From the NCBI GenBank assembly GCA_002559145.1, contig NTXX01000011.1:162821-226820 (forward strand): a DNA stretch of 64,000 nt, in the 5' to 3' direction. Below the pieces are notes generated by a model. The model ran no database searches. It had not been told where the DNA came from and saw only the letters and a program-made list of their open reading frames with translations. The position numbers and the translations under genes are program-made. Below, piece by piece: positions 10,454 through 22,655 of the stretch. Within the stretch, counting starts at the first letter, position 1. Every line of letters begins with the position of its first letter. The stretch is from Bacillus sp. AFS006103. GTDB lineage: Bacteria; Bacillota; Bacilli; Bacillales; Cytobacillaceae.

Positions 10454-10482
10454 TTGATTGTTAGAATTACATATGCTATATT
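10454..10482 (+). promoter_or_regulatory. Sigma-A promoter of rpsB
   Basis: TTGATT (10454-10459), a 17-base spacer and TATATT (10477-10482) fit the sigma-A consensus. Transcription would start near 10489, leaving a leader of about 110 bases before rpsB with two purine-rich SD-like stretches, at GAGCGGAGG and TTAGGAGG. Confidence 0.65.
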
Positions 10483-10565
10483 ATTTCATGGTGTTAATAC
10501 ACACGCTCATTGATCCAAACAGATGGTGCTGCCTTAAAAACAGTTTCTGTTTAGAAATGAAGTGA

Positions 10566-11303
<738 letters not shown>

Positions 11304-11311
11304 TTAAAATA

Positions 11312-11349
11312 AAAGGTGATAAGAGGGAGACCCTTTATCACCTTTTTTT
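11312..11349 (+). terminator. Intrinsic terminator between rpsB and tsf
   Basis: AAAGGTGATAA (11312-11322) and TTATCACCTTT (11335-11345) form an 11-bp stem, and GGG/CCC can pair inside the loop. A run of seven T follows. Partial read-through to tsf is likely because tsf shows no convincing promoter of its own. Confidence 0.9.
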
Positions 11350-11434
11350 AAAGAAGGTTTTTATTAAAAGTTTTATATTAGCTGTCATTGGCTAAGATAT
11401 GGATACATAGTAAAATAAAGGAGGAATTTACATT

Positions 11435-12316
11435 ATGGCAATTACTGCTCAAATGGTAAAAGAATTACGTGAAAAAACTGGTGCTGGTATGTTAGATTGC
11501 AAAAAGGCCCTTACTGAAACTGATGGGGATATGGAAAAAGCAATTGATTTCTTACGCGAAAAAGGGATTGCATCTGCTGCTAAGAAAGGCGACCGTATCG
11601 CTGCAGAAGGTTTAACTTATGTTGTAACTGAAGGAAACGATGCAGTTATCCTAGAAGTAAACTCTGAAACTGACTTTGTTGCGAAAAACGAAGCTTTCCA
11701 AGCACTTGTTAAAGATTTAGCTACACATCTTCTAAACAACAAGCCGGCATCTGTTGAAGAAGCATCCACTCAAACAATGGAAAATGGTGCTACAGTAGCA
11801 GACCATATCAATGCTTCAATTGCAAAGATTGGTGAAAAATTAACACTTCGTCGTTTTACAGTATTATCAAAAACAGACAATGATGCATTTGGCGCTTACA
11901 TTCATATGGGTGGACGCATTTCTGTATTATCGGTTCTTGAAGGTACAACTGAAACTGACGCTGCAAAAGATGTTTCCATGCATATTGCTGCACTTAAGCC
12001 AAAATATGTTTCACGTGACGAAGTTTCTCAAGAAGAAGTGGAGCATGAGCGTCAAGTATTAACACAACAAGCTCTTAACGAAGGCAAGCCTGCAAAAATC
12101 GTTGAAAAAATGGTTGAAGGCCGTCTTGGAAAATATTTTGAAGATGTTTGTGTACTTGATCAAACTTTCGTTAAAAACCCTGATCAAAAAGTACGTCAAT
12201 TTGTTGAGTCTAAAGGTGCTACAATCCGTGAATTCGTTCGTTACGAAGTAGGAGAAGGTATCGAAAAACGCGAAGACAATTTTGCTGAAGAAGTAATGAA
12301 TCAAATTAAAAAATAA
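11435..12316 (+). CDS. tsf: Elongation factor Ts
   Basis: EF-Ts is the guanine-nucleotide exchange factor for EF-Tu. The 293-residue protein has the N-terminal UBA-like module ([22 protein letters not shown]), then the core with [14 protein letters not shown], the EF-Tu contact motif. The ATG lies behind AAAGGAGG. It belongs to the rpsB-tsf-pyrH-frr block common to many bacteria. Confidence 0.98.
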   Translation: MAITAQMVKELREKTGAGMLDCKKALTETDGDMEKAIDFLREKGIASAAKKGDRIAAEGLTYVVTEGNDAVILEVNSETDFVAKNEAFQALVKDLATHLLNNKPASVEEASTQTMENGATVADHINASIAKIGEKLTLRRFTVLSKTDNDAFGAYIHMGGRISVLSVLEGTTETDAAKDVSMHIAALKPKYVSRDEVSQEEVEHERQVLTQQALNEGKPAKIVEKMVEGRLGKYFEDVCVLDQTFVKNPDQKVRQFVESKGATIREFVRYEVGEGIEKREDNFAEEVMNQIKK

Positions 12317-12384
12317 TTTATAACTTTTCTTGAGTTTAAAATAATTAGTTTTGAGGGAATGTTAATGAAATAAGTTTTTAAATA

Positions 12385-12409
12385 GGGGACACGGTGTGTT
12401 CCCTTTTTT
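12385..12409 (+). terminator. Intrinsic terminator after tsf
   Basis: GGGGACAC (12385-12392) and GTGTTCCC (12396-12403) pair with one G-T wobble across a 3-base loop, followed by TTTTTT. Only about 30 bases separate it from pyrH. Confidence 0.75.
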
Positions 12410-12441
12410 AAAAAGAATTACATACATAAATGGAGGTTTAT

Positions 12442-13167
12442 ATGAGCGGTCCTAAGTACAAACGCGTGGTATTAAAGTTGAGCGGAGAAGCACTTGCAGG
12501 TGAATCAAGCTTTGGAATTAAACCTTCAGTAATCAAATCGATTGCTATTCAGGTAAAGGAAATCGCAGAGCTTGGTGTAGAAGTAGCTGTCGTTGTTGGC
12601 GGCGGTAACATTTGGCGCGGTAAAATAGGCAGTGAAATGGGGATGGACCGGGCAACAGCTGATTATATGGGGATGCTTGCAACGGTTATGAATTCATTAG
12701 CACTGCAAGACAGTTTGGAACACTTAGGGATTGAATCACGGGTGCAAACTTCTATTGAAATGCGCCAGGTTGCAGAGCCTTATATTAGACGACGTGCAAT
12801 TAGGCATTTAGAGAAAAACCGTGTCGTTATTTTTGCGGCGGGTACAGGGAATCCATATTTTTCAACGGATACAACAGCAGCTCTACGTGCAGCAGAAATC
12901 GATGCTGAGGTCATCTTAATGGCGAAAAATAATGTTGACGGAGTATATTCTGCTGACCCTCGTATAGATGAAACTGCTACAAAATATGAAGATTTATCAT
13001 TCTTAGATGTTCTTAAAGAAGGATTAGCAGTCATGGACTCTACTGCTTCCTCTTTATGTATGGACAATGATATTCCGTTGATTGTATTCTCAATCATGGA
13101 ACAGGGTAATATTAAACGAGCAGTTATGGGAGAGAAAATAGGAACAATTGTGAGGGGGAAACATTAA
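12442..13167 (+). CDS. pyrH: Uridylate kinase (UMP kinase)
   Basis: PyrH phosphorylates UMP to UDP in pyrimidine nucleotide synthesis. The start at 12442 is chosen because the ATG at 12430 overlaps the ribosome binding site GGAGGT; it gives 241 residues. Amino acid kinase motifs include [33 protein letters not shown] and [14 protein letters not shown]. The stop codon shares one base with the ATG of frr (TAATG), which suggests translational coupling. Confidence 0.97.
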   Translation: MSGPKYKRVVLKLSGEALAGESSFGIKPSVIKSIAIQVKEIAELGVEVAVVVGGGNIWRGKIGSEMGMDRATADYMGMLATVMNSLALQDSLEHLGIESRVQTSIEMRQVAEPYIRRRAIRHLEKNRVVIFAAGTGNPYFSTDTTAALRAAEIDAEVILMAKNNVDGVYSADPRIDETATKYEDLSFLDVLKEGLAVMDSTASSLCMDNDIPLIVFSIMEQGNIKRAVMGEKIGTIVRGKH

Positions 13168-13724
13168 TGCCAAAACAGGTCATTTCTACCATTAAAGAAC
13201 GTATGACAAAAGCGATTCAGTCATATTCACGTGAGCTTGCCAGCATTAGAGCGGGAAGAGCGAGCGCTTCGTTGTTGGACAGAATTACAATTGATTACTA
13301 TGGTGCTCCGACTCCTGTCAATCAAATGGCTGGTATTTCAACACCTGAAGCAAGGCTTATTGTTATTCAACCATATGATAAATCAACGCTTGGGGATATT
13401 GAAAAAGCAATTCTGAAATCTGATTTAGGTCTAAATCCGACCAATGACGGGATGGTAATCCGCCTGTCAATTCCACAGTTGACTGAGGAGCGCCGCAAGG
13501 AGTTAGTGAAATTAGTCAAAAAGGAATCAGAAGAAGCCAAAGTAGCGATCCGTAATATTCGTCGAGATGGGAATGACGAATTAAAGAAGCTCGAGAAGAA
13601 TGGTGAAATTACAGAAGATGGTCTTCGCGGACATTCTGAAGATATGCAAAAACTAACTGATGAATATATTAGCAAAATTGATCAAATCACTAAAGAGAAA
13701 GAAAAGGAAATTTTGGAAGTATAA
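13167..13724 (+). CDS. frr: Ribosome recycling factor
   Basis: RRF works with EF-G to split the post-termination ribosome. The 185-residue length is normal. It carries the family motifs [18 protein letters not shown] and [22 protein letters not shown] sequence, and a long charged C-terminal helix. It overlaps the pyrH stop by one base, and a terminator follows within 15 bases. Confidence 0.98.
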   Translation: MPKQVISTIKERMTKAIQSYSRELASIRAGRASASLLDRITIDYYGAPTPVNQMAGISTPEARLIVIQPYDKSTLGDIEKAILKSDLGLNPTNDGMVIRLSIPQLTEERRKELVKLVKKESEEAKVAIRNIRRDGNDELKKLEKNGEITEDGLRGHSEDMQKLTDEYISKIDQITKEKEKEILEV

Positions 13725-13736
13725 TTATTAAATAAG

Positions 13737-13760
13737 AACCCTCTTTTTAGGGGGTTTTTC
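13737..13760 (+). terminator. Intrinsic terminator after frr
   Basis: AACCCTC (13737-13743) and GGGGGTT (13750-13756) pair with one G-T wobble around a TTTTTA loop, then TTTC. The remaining 236 bases to uppS are AT-rich; no gene or clear promoter is seen there. Confidence 0.75.
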
Positions 13761-13996
13761 ACTATTTTATTAGGAATTTTAAGAATTTTAATTGTCCACT
13801 GAAAGTTGTCTGAATATAATTCTTAATTCCTGCTATTTTACATAAGTTAATTATTAGAGATATCTTTTTGCTTTTTTGGTATGATAAAAACATGCTACCC
13901 CGAAATGTCCATTACATAACGACACACATGCTTCAATGGATTTGATCGATGATTTATTTTCGGAGGAAATGATTAATTAAATGGAGGAGCAATGTT

Positions 13997-14773
13997 ATGT
14001 TTAATAAATTAAGGCTTGGGAAGAACCGAAATAACACTTCCACACTCCGAAATAAAATAGATGATATAAAAAAATCGCCTATTCCTGAGCATGTGGCGAT
14101 TATTATGGATGGCAACGGACGATGGGCTAAGAAGCGGGCATTACCACGTATTGCTGGTCATCACGAGGGAATGAAAGTTGTTCGAAAAACATCGAAGTTA
14201 GCAAGTGAACTCGGGATAAAAACCTTAACCTTGTATGCTTTTTCAACTGAGAATTGGAAAAGACCGAAAAATGAAGTTGAATATATTATGAGTCTGCCTG
14301 ACGAATTTTTAGGAACATTTTTGCCGGATTTAATCAAAGAAAATGTTCAAGTCAAAATGATGGGTTATAAAAATCAACTTCCTGTACATACACTGCGTGC
14401 AATAGAAAAAGCTATAGAGGACACAAAAAATAATGATGGTTTAATCTTAAACTTTGCACTAAATTACGGGAGCAGAGCTGAAATTCTCGATGGTGTGAAG
14501 CAAGTCTTAAATGATTGCAAAAGTGGTAAACTAAAGGAGACAGACATAGACGAACAAGTCTTTTCTTCCTACTTAATGACAGCTGAATTTACCGACCCGG
14601 ACCTGTTAATACGGACGAGTGGTGAAATCCGCTTAAGTAACTTTATGCTCTGGCAATTGGCCTACTCAGAGTTCTGGTTTACTGATGTCTTGTGGCCGGA
14701 TTTTAATGAAGAACATTTACTTGAAGCAATTGAAACGTTCCAGAAACGCCAGCGTCGATTTGGTGGCATATAG
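13997..14773 (+). CDS. uppS: Undecaprenyl pyrophosphate synthase (cis-prenyltransferase)
   Basis: UppS condenses isopentenyl units to the C55 lipid carrier used for peptidoglycan and teichoic acid synthesis. The 258-residue protein has the catalytic aspartate Asp38 in IMDGNGRWAKKR, then GHHEGMK, LTLYAFSTENWKRP, and the C-terminal DLLIRTSGEIRLSNFMLWQ. GGAGGAGC precedes the ATG. It is followed 24 bases later by cdsA, as in B. subtilis, so lipid-carrier and phospholipid synthesis are co-transcribed. Confidence 0.98.
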   Translation: MFNKLRLGKNRNNTSTLRNKIDDIKKSPIPEHVAIIMDGNGRWAKKRALPRIAGHHEGMKVVRKTSKLASELGIKTLTLYAFSTENWKRPKNEVEYIMSLPDEFLGTFLPDLIKENVQVKMMGYKNQLPVHTLRAIEKAIEDTKNNDGLILNFALNYGSRAEILDGVKQVLNDCKSGKLKETDIDEQVFSSYLMTAEFTDPDLLIRTSGEIRLSNFMLWQLAYSEFWFTDVLWPDFNEEHLLEAIETFQKRQRRFGGI

Positions 14774-14797
14774 AACAACAAAGGTGTTGAAAAATTA

Positions 14798-15592
14798 ATG
14801 AAGCAACGAATCATAACAGCAGTCATTGCAGCTGCCCTATTTTTACCTATAGTCTATTTTGGTGGACTTCCGATGGTAATCTTAACCTATTTTTTAGCGA
14901 CGATAGGTTTGTATGAGTTATTAAAAATGAAAAAGTTACCTATTTTTTCAGTCCATGGTGTATTAGCGCTTTTGTTTCTCTGGGTGCTTCTATTTCCTGC
15001 AAAGTATCATCATATTTTAGCTTCCTTTTATTATTCAAAAATAGAGATATGTATAGCATTAATTCTTTTGCTATTAACTCTCACGGTAATAACCAAAAAT
15101 CAATATACATTTGAAGACGTTTCATTTTCGATTCTATCAGCCATTTATGTAGGTATTGGCTTTTACTTTTTCTTTGAAACGAGGCAGGATGGTGGCCTTG
15201 TCTATATTTTGTATTCTTTATTTATTATGTGGGCAACGGATTCTGGTGCTTATTTTATTGGAAAAGCGCTTGGTAAAACTAAGCTATGGCCCGAAATAAG
15301 CCCTAATAAGACGGTTGAAGGTTCGATAGGCGGTGTTGTTTGTGCAGTTGTAATTGCAGTGCTCTTTGTACTCTTCTCAAACATTAACGTTGGACTTATA
15401 TCCTTAATGGGGATAACTGTTGTACTTTCCATTTTTGGACAAATCGGGGACCTAGTTGAATCGGCATTTAAGCGTCACTTTAATGTCAAAGATTCTGGTA
15501 AAATCTTACCAGGTCATGGTGGTATTCTAGATCGATTTGACAGCCTTTTATTTGTATGGCCCTTGTTACATTTCTTTCACCTTTGGTTATAA
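14798..15592 (+). CDS. cdsA: Phosphatidate cytidylyltransferase (CDP-diglyceride synthase)
   Basis: CdsA is an integral membrane enzyme that makes CDP-diacylglycerol from phosphatidate and CTP, the precursor of all phospholipids. The 264 residues contain several hydrophobic membrane segments. The C-terminal family signature SAFKRHFNVKDSGKILPGHGG continues into ILDRFDS. The ATG is preceded by AAAGGTG. A small GC-rich palindrome at 15592-15605 overlaps its stop codon. Confidence 0.97.
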   Translation: MKQRIITAVIAAALFLPIVYFGGLPMVILTYFLATIGLYELLKMKKLPIFSVHGVLALLFLWVLLFPAKYHHILASFYYSKIEICIALILLLLTLTVITKNQYTFEDVSFSILSAIYVGIGFYFFFETRQDGGLVYILYSLFIMWATDSGAYFIGKALGKTKLWPEISPNKTVEGSIGGVVCAVVIAVLFVLFSNINVGLISLMGITVVLSIFGQIGDLVESAFKRHFNVKDSGKILPGHGGILDRFDSLLFVWPLLHFFHLWL

Positions 15593-15628
15593 AGCGCGTG
15601 CGCTTCACATATAGGAGTTGACTTTTTA

Positions 15629-16771
15629 TTGAAAACAATTAGCTTATTGGGTGCAACAGGATCGATTGGAACCCAAACGTTAGATATTATCCGTGAACAC
15701 CCATCTGAATTTACAATAGCAGCTATTTCCGTTGGGAAAAATATTGACTTGGCTCGAAAAATGATCGTTGAATTTCAGCCAGAGCTAGTTTCTGTACAAG
15801 ACTACCATGACTGTAATACATTAAAAGCAGAGTTTCCTACTATTAAGTTCACTTTTGGTCAGGAAGGACTTATTGAGACAGCCGTATATGAAAAGGCGGA
15901 TATTCTTGTTAATGCAGTGCTTGGGAGTGTGGGGTTACATCCAACTCTACAAGCGATTGAATGCGGGAAGGTAATTGCTATTGCTAATAAAGAAACACTG
16001 GTTACTGCAGGTCATTTAGTTATGGAGGCCGCCCAAAAAAATAATGTCCCACTCCTTCCAGTCGATAGTGAGCATTCTGCCATTTTTCAAGCCTTGCAGG
16101 GGGAAAAGGAAAAAAACATCGAAAGATTAATTTTAACTGCTTCAGGGGGAAGTTTCCGTGATTTCACCAGGAATGAATTGGAAAACGTTACCGTTGAACA
16201 GGCACTAAACCATCCCAATTGGTCGATGGGGGCAAAAATTACAATTGATTCTGCATCAATGATGAACAAAGGTTTGGAAGTTATTGAAGCACATTGGCTA
16301 TTCAATATGCCATATGAAAAGATTGATGTCCTGCTACATAAAGAGAGCATCATCCATTCAATGGTAGAGTTCCATGATAGCAGTATCATTGCCCAGCTGG
16401 GAACACCGGATATGAGGGTCCCAATCCAATACGCACTCACCTATCCTGATCGACTGCCATTGCGTTCATCAAAACGTTTGGATTTGGCGAGTATCGGAAA
16501 ATTACATTTTGAAGAAATGGATATGGCGAGATTCCGATGCCTAGGTTTTGCTTATGAGGCTGGAAAAAAAGGCGGGTCAATGCCAACGGTACTGAATGCG
16601 GCTAATGAAGTGGCCGTGGCAGCTTTCCTAGAAGGGAAAATTCGATTCTTACAGATTGAAGATTTGATTGAGAAAGCATTAACCGCTCATCAAATTACGA
16701 ATCACCCAAGCCTTACTGCAATCCAAGAGATAGACAAAGAAACTAGGGAGTATGTACATTCGCTCCTCTAA
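15629..16771 (+). CDS. dxr: 1-deoxy-D-xylulose 5-phosphate reductoisomerase
   Basis: Dxr catalyses the first committed step of the MEP isoprenoid pathway, giving 2-C-methylerythritol 4-phosphate with NADPH. The 380-residue protein begins with the NADPH-binding [16 protein letters not shown]. It has the metal and substrate motifs [20 protein letters not shown] and [20 protein letters not shown]. The start is TTG behind ATAGGAG. It supplies prenyl units to the uppS product encoded two genes upstream. Confidence 0.97.
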   Translation: MKTISLLGATGSIGTQTLDIIREHPSEFTIAAISVGKNIDLARKMIVEFQPELVSVQDYHDCNTLKAEFPTIKFTFGQEGLIETAVYEKADILVNAVLGSVGLHPTLQAIECGKVIAIANKETLVTAGHLVMEAAQKNNVPLLPVDSEHSAIFQALQGEKEKNIERLILTASGGSFRDFTRNELENVTVEQALNHPNWSMGAKITIDSASMMNKGLEVIEAHWLFNMPYEKIDVLLHKESIIHSMVEFHDSSIIAQLGTPDMRVPIQYALTYPDRLPLRSSKRLDLASIGKLHFEEMDMARFRCLGFAYEAGKKGGSMPTVLNAANEVAVAAFLEGKIRFLQIEDLIEKALTAHQITNHPSLTAIQEIDKETREYVHSLL

Positions 16772-16831
16772 AACAAACTTAAAACTCAAGTAAAAGAATC
16801 TCTCTTATCCTGATAAAAAGGTGGTTTTATT

Positions 16832-18091
16832 TTGACTACAGTTATTGCCTTTATTGTGATTTTTGGCGCACTCGTATTCTTTCATGAATTAGGTCATTTG
16901 ATTTTCGCAAAAAGGGCTGGGATTTTATGCCGTGAATTTGCCATTGGTTTTGGTCCAAAAGTATTTTCCCATAAAAGAGCGGAAACAACCTACACGATTC
17001 GGTTACTGCCGATCGGAGGATTTGTCCGCATGGCTGGCGAAGACCCGGAAATGATTGAAATAAAGCCTGGGCATCGAATTGGCTTGGTATTGGATAAGGA
17101 TGAAATAGTAAATAAAATCATCTTAAATAATAAAGAGAAGTTTCCAAACTGTCGGATTGTTGAAGTAGAATTTGCAGATATCGAAAAGGATTTAATTATT
17201 AAAGGATTTCCTGACGATGAAGACGAAGTATTAAAAACCTTTAGGATTGATCCAAAAGCTGTCATTGTTGAAAATGGGACTGAATCCCAGATTGCTCCAA
17301 TTGACCGTCAATTCGGATCAAAAACATTGGGACAAAGAACGATGGCTATTTTTGCCGGTCCGATGATGAATTTTGTGCTTGCGTTCTTTGTATTTATTAT
17401 TATTGCCTTTTTACAAGGGGTACCTACGAATGAACCTAAATTAGGTGAGATAACACCTGACGGGGCCGCAATGACTGCGGGACTTAAAAAAGGTGATCTT
17501 ATCCAGACAATCAATGGATCAGAAATTTCTAGTTGGTCTGATGTTGTCGAGGTCATTCGGAAAAACCCAAATGAGAAACTAGATTTTTCGATTCTCCGTG
17601 ACAAAAAGGATTTAGAGATCACGGTAACCCCAATTGAAAAAACGGTAGAAGGAAAGAAAATTGGGCTGATCGGTGTTTATAGCCCTGTCGAAAAGTCACC
17701 AATTCAAGCAGTTAAGTCAGGATTCACTGAAACTTATTTCTGGACGAAACAGATTTTTGTCATGGTTGGTAAATTAGTTACAGGTCAATTTTCAATTGAT
17801 GCACTTTCAGGACCAGTTGGTATTTACCAAGCAACAGATTCCGTTGCTAAATCGGGAATTTATTATTTAATGAAATGGGCAGGGATTTTAAGCATTAACT
17901 TAGGTATTATGAACTTATTACCTATTCCCGCTTTAGACGGTGGAAGATTGATGTTTTTCGCTGTCGAGGCTGTTAGAGGCAAGCCAATTGACCGTCAAAA
18001 AGAAGGTATGGTTCATTTTATTGGATTTGCGCTCTTGATGCTGCTTATGCTTGTGGTAACATGGAATGATATTCAAAGGTTTTTCTTGTAA
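16832..18091 (+). CDS. rseP: Site-2 intramembrane metalloprotease RseP/RasP
   Basis: RasP is a membrane zinc protease that cleaves anti-sigma factors such as RsiW and remnant signal peptides within the bilayer. The 419-residue protein has the zinc motif HELGH at 18-22 in the first membrane segment. A PDZ domain lies around residues 190-275, and the third zinc ligand Asp369 sits in the LDG motif (NLLPIPALDGGRL). The TTG start follows AAAGGTGG. A strong terminator follows. B. subtilis has proS next; here polC comes directly. Confidence 0.97.
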   Translation: MTTVIAFIVIFGALVFFHELGHLIFAKRAGILCREFAIGFGPKVFSHKRAETTYTIRLLPIGGFVRMAGEDPEMIEIKPGHRIGLVLDKDEIVNKIILNNKEKFPNCRIVEVEFADIEKDLIIKGFPDDEDEVLKTFRIDPKAVIVENGTESQIAPIDRQFGSKTLGQRTMAIFAGPMMNFVLAFFVFIIIAFLQGVPTNEPKLGEITPDGAAMTAGLKKGDLIQTINGSEISSWSDVVEVIRKNPNEKLDFSILRDKKDLEITVTPIEKTVEGKKIGLIGVYSPVEKSPIQAVKSGFTETYFWTKQIFVMVGKLVTGQFSIDALSGPVGIYQATDSVAKSGIYYLMKWAGILSINLGIMNLLPIPALDGGRLMFFAVEAVRGKPIDRQKEGMVHFIGFALLMLLMLVVTWNDIQRFFL

Positions 18092-18104
18092 TATTGGAAT
18101 TTTT

Positions 18105-18140
18105 AATGCCCCTGTTAATTGAAACGGGGGCATTATTTTG
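18105..18140 (+). terminator. Intrinsic terminator after rseP
   Basis: AATGCCCCTGTT (18105-18116) pairs with AACGGGGGCATT (18123-18134) through 12 positions with one wobble and a 6-base loop. ATTTTG follows. Confidence 0.85.
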
Positions 18141-18234
18141 GAAAAAAATAAAACCGAATCATCTCGTGCCATATGATATAATTATTTTTTGATGAGATTA
18201 TAATAGTAATTTTTTATAGATGGGAGAGAGAACG

Positions 18235-21200
18235 ATGAGCGAAGATGCCATAGGCAAAAAAGAGCGATTCCAACTCTTGCTCCAGCAGATGCAATTGATT
18301 GAGGATGCTGTAGTAGTGCATTTCAACAATGCGCAAATAGATAGGTTATTAGTTGAGAAAAAGAATAGAAAGTGGCATTTTCAATTTTTATTTGAAAATA
18401 TCCTTCCTTATAATGTTTATGTTCTGTTTTCGACACAGCTCGAACGAGCATTTTCCAGCATCGCTACGGTTTCATACCATATCAATGTGACAAATCAAAC
18501 CTTTTCTCCAGAATTAATACGAGATTATTGGAGTTATAGCATTCAGCAAATTGATGGAATTGCTCCGCCGCTTTTAAAGCTATTACATGAACAACTTCCC
18601 GAAGTGAACGGAAATAAGCTTACTGTTTCTGTTCGTAACGATACAGAAGGGCTAGCATTAAAGCGTAAATATGCCGAGACGATTTCTAAGATATATCAAT
18701 CGTTTGGATTTCCCAATTTAGCAATCGAGACAGAATTGAAAAAAGTAGAGGAAAATGAGGACTACCAACGATTTTTACTTGCCAAGCAAAAGGAAGACCA
18801 AGAACGTGGACTTCAAGCAATGGTGGAATTGCAGAAAAAAGAAGCTGAAAAAGATCAAGCTTCCGGTGAAATGCCATCTGGACCACTTACGATTGGTCTA
18901 ACCATAAAGGATAATAACGACTTCCGCAGTCTGATTGATATTGTTGACGAAGAAAGAAGAGTAGCTGTAGAAGGGTATATCTTTGATGCTGAGATACGTG
19001 AGCTAAGAAGCGGCCGTTCACTGTTGACCTTCAAAATCACAGATTACACCAGCTCTATCATGGTAAAAATGTTTTCACGTGACAAAGAGGACGCAGCCCT
19101 ATTCCAACTTGTTAAAAAAGGAATGTGGGTAAAGGTTCGAGGCAGTATTCAGAATGATACCTTTGTCCGTGACCTCGTGATGATTTGTAATGATATTAAT
19201 GAAATTAAACCTGCTGCCCGGAAGGATACGGCACCCGAAAATGAAAAACGGGTAGAACTCCATCTTCATACACCGATGAGTCAAATGGATGCTGTAACAC
19301 CTGTAAGTGCACTGATTACCCAGGCGAGTAAGTGGGGACATAAAGCAATTGCTGTAACTGATCACGCAGTTGCGCAATCCTTTCCTGAAGCTTATGGTGC
19401 TGGGAAGAAAAATGATATAAAAATTCTCTATGGCGTTGAAGTGAATTTGGTGGATGATGGGGTACCGATAGCTTATAATGACACACACCGTTTGCTTGCA
19501 GAGGACACTTATGTTGTATTTGACGTTGAAACGACAGGGCTCTCAGCTGTGTATAATTCAATTATTGAACTTGCAGCTGTTAAGATACATGACGGGGAAA
19601 TCATTGACCGTTTCGAATCCTTTGCCAATCCGCATCACCGTTTATCGGCAACAACGATCAACCTCACTGGCATTACCGATGATATGGTCCAAACTGCCCC
19701 GGAAATTGAGGAAGTTCTTCGGAATTTTAGAGAATGGGCCGGCGACTCCATTCTTGTTGCACATAATGCTTCGTTTGATATGGGTTTCCTTAATGTCGGT
19801 TATAAAAAGATCGGCTTTGATAGGGCAAAAAATCCTGTTATTGATACATTGGAACTTGGGCGGTTTCTCTATCCTGAAATGAAAAACCATCGTTTAAATA
19901 CATTAACCAAGAAGTTTGACATTGAATTAACACAGCATCACCGTGCCATTTATGATGCTGAGGCTACCGGTTATTTACTTTTGAAAATGTTAAAGGATGC
20001 ACTCGAAAAGGAAATCGAATACCATGACCAATTTAATGATAATATGGGAAAAGGCAATGCCTATCAACGGGCGCGACCCTATCATTGTACATTATTAGCT
20101 CAAACTCAAGCGGGATTAAAAAACCTGTTTAAACTTGTATCCATATCTCACATTGAATATTTTTACCGTGTTCCTAGATTACCAAGATCTGTCCTGCAAA
20201 AATACAGGGAAGGGATTCTCGTTGGCTCTGGTTGCAGTAAAGGTGAAGTATTTGAAGGGATGATGCAAAAATCTCCAGAAGAAGTGGAAGCCCATGCTGG
20301 ATTCTACGATTATATTGAGGTTATGCCGAAAGAAGTAAATGCACCATTGATTGAAATGGAATTGGTTAGCGATGAAAAAGCAATGGAAGACATTATTGCG
20401 AAAATCGTAAACCTTGGCGATAAATTAGGACTTCCAGTTGTTGCCACCGGAAATGTTCATTACCTAAATGAAAATGATAAAATATATCGAAAAATTTTAA
20501 TAAACTCTCAGGGTGGAGCAAACCCTTTAAATCGTCATCAACTTCCAGACGTTCACTTTAGAACAACGAATGAAATGCTTGACGCTTTTTCCTTTTTAGG
20601 AAAAGAGAAGGCAAAGGAGATTGTCGTAACGAATACGAATAAAATCGCTGATATGATTGAGGTAATAAAACCGATTAAAGACGATTTATATACACCGAAA
20701 ATTGAGGGTGCCGATGAAGAAATGCGTGAAATGAGTTATTCGATGGCACGGAGAATATACGGTGATACCTTACCGGAAATTGTGGAAGCACGGTTAGAAA
20801 AAGAACTGAAAAGTATTATTGGACATGGATTTGCGGTTATTTATTTAATTTCTCACAAGCTGGTTAAAAAATCTTTGGACGACGGCTACCTAGTAGGTTC
20901 AAGGGGGTCAGTTGGATCTTCTCTGGTTGCGACTATGACAGAAATTACCGAAGTAAATCCGCTGCCTCCTCATTATGTATGTCCAGGCTGTAAACATTCG
21001 GAGTTTTTTAATGACGGTTCGGTCGGTTCCGGTTTTGATTTGCCTGATAAAGATTGCCCAGAGTGTGGTGGGAAGTACCATAAAGACGGACACGATATTC
21101 CGTTTGAAACGTTTCTTGGCTTTAAAGGGGACAAGGTTCCCGATATTGATTTAAACTTTTCTGGTGAATATCAGCCGCGGGCCCATAATTATACGAAGGT

Positions 21201-22560
21201 TCTTTTCGGAGAAGAATATGTTTTTCGGGCAGGGACGATTGGAACAGTTGCTGATAAAACAGCTTTTGGCTATGTTAAGGCATATCAACAGGATAACAAC
21301 CTTCAACTTCGTGGAGCTGAAATCGATCGGCTCGCTTCGGGCTGTACAGGAGTAAAAAGAACAACGGGACAGCATCCCGGTGGAATTATCGTCATCCCGG
21401 ATTACATGGATGTTTATGATTTTTCACCGATTCAATTCCCGGCCGATGATAGAAATTCAGAATGGAAGACAACACATTTCGATTTCCATTCCATCCATGA
21501 TAATGTCTTAAAACTAGATATACTCGGACATGATGATCCCACTGTCATTAGGATGCTTCAGGATTTGAGCGGAATGGATCCAAAAACGATTCCGACAGAT
21601 GACCCTGAGGTTATGAAAATATTTAGCAAGACCGAGTCCTTGGGCGTAACAGAACAACAGATTATGTGTAAAACAGGGACGCTCGGCATTCCGGAGTTCG
21701 GAACACGATTTGTCCGCCAAATGCTTGAGGATACGAAGCCAACTACCTTCTCAGAACTTGTCCAAATATCGGGATTATCTCATGGGACTGATGTATGGCT
21801 TGGGAACGCTCAAGAACTAATTCATAATAAAACCTGTAATTTAAGTGAAGTAATCGGCTGTCGTGATGATATCATGGTTTACCTTATTTATCAGGGACTG
21901 GACCCTTCTTTTGCTTTTAAAATTATGGAATCTGTACGTAAGGGTAAAGGCTTAAGTGAAGAAATGGAAGCGGAAATGAGGAAAAACGAAGTTCCAGAAT
22001 GGTATATTGACTCTTGTAAGAAGATTAAGTACATGTTTCCAAAGGCACATGCTGCTGCCTATGTACTGATGGCTGTTAGAATTGCTTATTTCAAGGTCCA
22101 TTTGCCATTACTTTATTACGCAGCCTACTTTACTGTCCGTGCGGAAGACTTTGACATTGAAGCCATGTCACGTGGTTCAGAATCAATCCGGGCAAAAATA
22201 GAAGAAATTAATGCTAAGGGTTTAGAAGCCTCTAATAAAGAAAAAAACTTATTAACGGTTTTGGAGCTTTCACTTGAAATGACAGAAAGAGGATTTGTTT
22301 TCCAAAACTACGATCTATACAAATCATCAGCATCTGAATTTACCATCGAAGGCAATACCTTAATACCGCCCTTTAATTCCATTCCGGGATTAGGAACAAA
22401 TGCGGCTTATAATATTGTCAAGGCTCGGGAAACAGGTGAATTTTTATCGAAAGAAGATTTGCAGCAGCGTGGAAAAGTATCAAAGACTATTCTTGAGTTT
22501 TTAGACAAACAAGGATGTCTCGCAGCTCTTCCGGAGCAAAACCAGTTATCGTTGTTCTAA
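18235..22560 (+). CDS. polC: DNA polymerase III alpha subunit, PolC type
   Basis: PolC is the replicative polymerase of low-GC Gram-positive bacteria with built-in proofreading. The start at 18235 is preferred over the ATG at 18220 that lies in the ribosome binding site, giving 1441 residues. Domains in order: N-terminal and OB-fold region, PHP domain (His343-x-His345), DEDD exonuclease inserted in it (DVETTG at 430-435), then the C-family polymerase core with Asp970 and Asp972 ([11 protein letters not shown]). Zinc-binding cysteines ([10 protein letters not shown]...CPECGG) lie just before the catalytic aspartates. The protein ends with the clamp-binding-like QLSLF. Confidence 0.99.
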   Translation: MSEDAIGKKERFQLLLQQMQLIEDAVVVHFNNAQIDRLLVEKKNRKWHFQFLFENILPYNVYVLFSTQLERAFSSIATVSYHINVTNQTFSPELIRDYWSYSIQQIDGIAPPLLKLLHEQLPEVNGNKLTVSVRNDTEGLALKRKYAETISKIYQSFGFPNLAIETELKKVEENEDYQRFLLAKQKEDQERGLQAMVELQKKEAEKDQASGEMPSGPLTIGLTIKDNNDFRSLIDIVDEERRVAVEGYIFDAEIRELRSGRSLLTFKITDYTSSIMVKMFSRDKEDAALFQLVKKGMWVKVRGSIQNDTFVRDLVMICNDINEIKPAARKDTAPENEKRVELHLHTPMSQMDAVTPVSALITQASKWGHKAIAVTDHAVAQSFPEAYGAGKKNDIKILYGVEVNLVDDGVPIAYNDTHRLLAEDTYVVFDVETTGLSAVYNSIIELAAVKIHDGEIIDRFESFANPHHRLSATTINLTGITDDMVQTAPEIEEVLRNFREWAGDSILVAHNASFDMGFLNVGYKKIGFDRAKNPVIDTLELGRFLYPEMKNHRLNTLTKKFDIELTQHHRAIYDAEATGYLLLKMLKDALEKEIEYHDQFNDNMGKGNAYQRARPYHCTLLAQTQAGLKNLFKLVSISHIEYFYRVPRLPRSVLQKYREGILVGSGCSKGEVFEGMMQKSPEEVEAHAGFYDYIEVMPKEVNAPLIEMELVSDEKAMEDIIAKIVNLGDKLGLPVVATGNVHYLNENDKIYRKILINSQGGANPLNRHQLPDVHFRTTNEMLDAFSFLGKEKAKEIVVTNTNKIADMIEVIKPIKDDLYTPKIEGADEEMREMSYSMARRIYGDTLPEIVEARLEKELKSIIGHGFAVIYLISHKLVKKSLDDGYLVGSRGSVGSSLVATMTEITEVNPLPPHYVCPGCKHSEFFNDGSVGSGFDLPDKDCPECGGKYHKDGHDIPFETFLGFKGDKVPDIDLNFSGEYQPRAHNYTKVLFGEEYVFRAGTIGTVADKTAFGYVKAYQQDNNLQLRGAEIDRLASGCTGVKRTTGQHPGGIIVIPDYMDVYDFSPIQFPADDRNSEWKTTHFDFHSIHDNVLKLDILGHDDPTVIRMLQDLSGMDPKTIPTDDPEVMKIFSKTESLGVTEQQIMCKTGTLGIPEFGTRFVRQMLEDTKPTTFSELVQISGLSHGTDVWLGNAQELIHNKTCNLSEVIGCRDDIMVYLIYQGLDPSFAFKIMESVRKGKGLSEEMEAEMRKNEVPEWYIDSCKKIKYMFPKAHAAAYVLMAVRIAYFKVHLPLLYYAAYFTVRAEDFDIEAMSRGSESIRAKIEEINAKGLEASNKEKNLLTVLELSLEMTERGFVFQNYDLYKSSASEFTIEGNTLIPPFNSIPGLGTNAAYNIVKARETGEFLSKEDLQQRGKVSKTILEFLDKQGCLAALPEQNQLSLF

Positions 22561-22572
22561 ATAGGAAAATAC

Positions 22573-22601
22573 TTGACAAACCTCGATGCTATTTGCATAA
22601 A
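22573..22601 (+). promoter_or_regulatory. Sigma-A promoter of the rimP-nusA-infB operon
   Basis: TTGACA (22573-22578), a 17-base spacer and CATAAA (22596-22601) lie just after the polC stop. The start point would be near 22608, about 50 bases before the leader hairpin at 22656. A second, weaker extended -10 (TGGTATAGT) lies at 22612-22620. Confidence 0.65.
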
Positions 22602-22655
22602 AATGTTGGTTATGGTATAGTTTTATTGGAAATACTAAGAAATACTCTCGTGATC

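Noticed and set aside
11388..11416. TTGGCT-17-TAAAAT resembling a promoter for tsf
   Set aside because: The start point would fall inside the tsf ribosome binding site, leaving no usable leader; co-transcription with rpsB is more likely.
12430..12441. Upstream starts for pyrH (12430) and likewise polC (18220), asd (37433), nupO (48649), nupP (50177)
   Set aside because: Each lies within or right beside the Shine-Dalgarno sequence used by the next in-frame start, which also fits family length.
15592..15605. AAGCGC/GCGCTT palindrome between cdsA and dxr
   Set aside because: Six pairs with a two-base gap and no T tract; too short to call a terminator or repeat copy.
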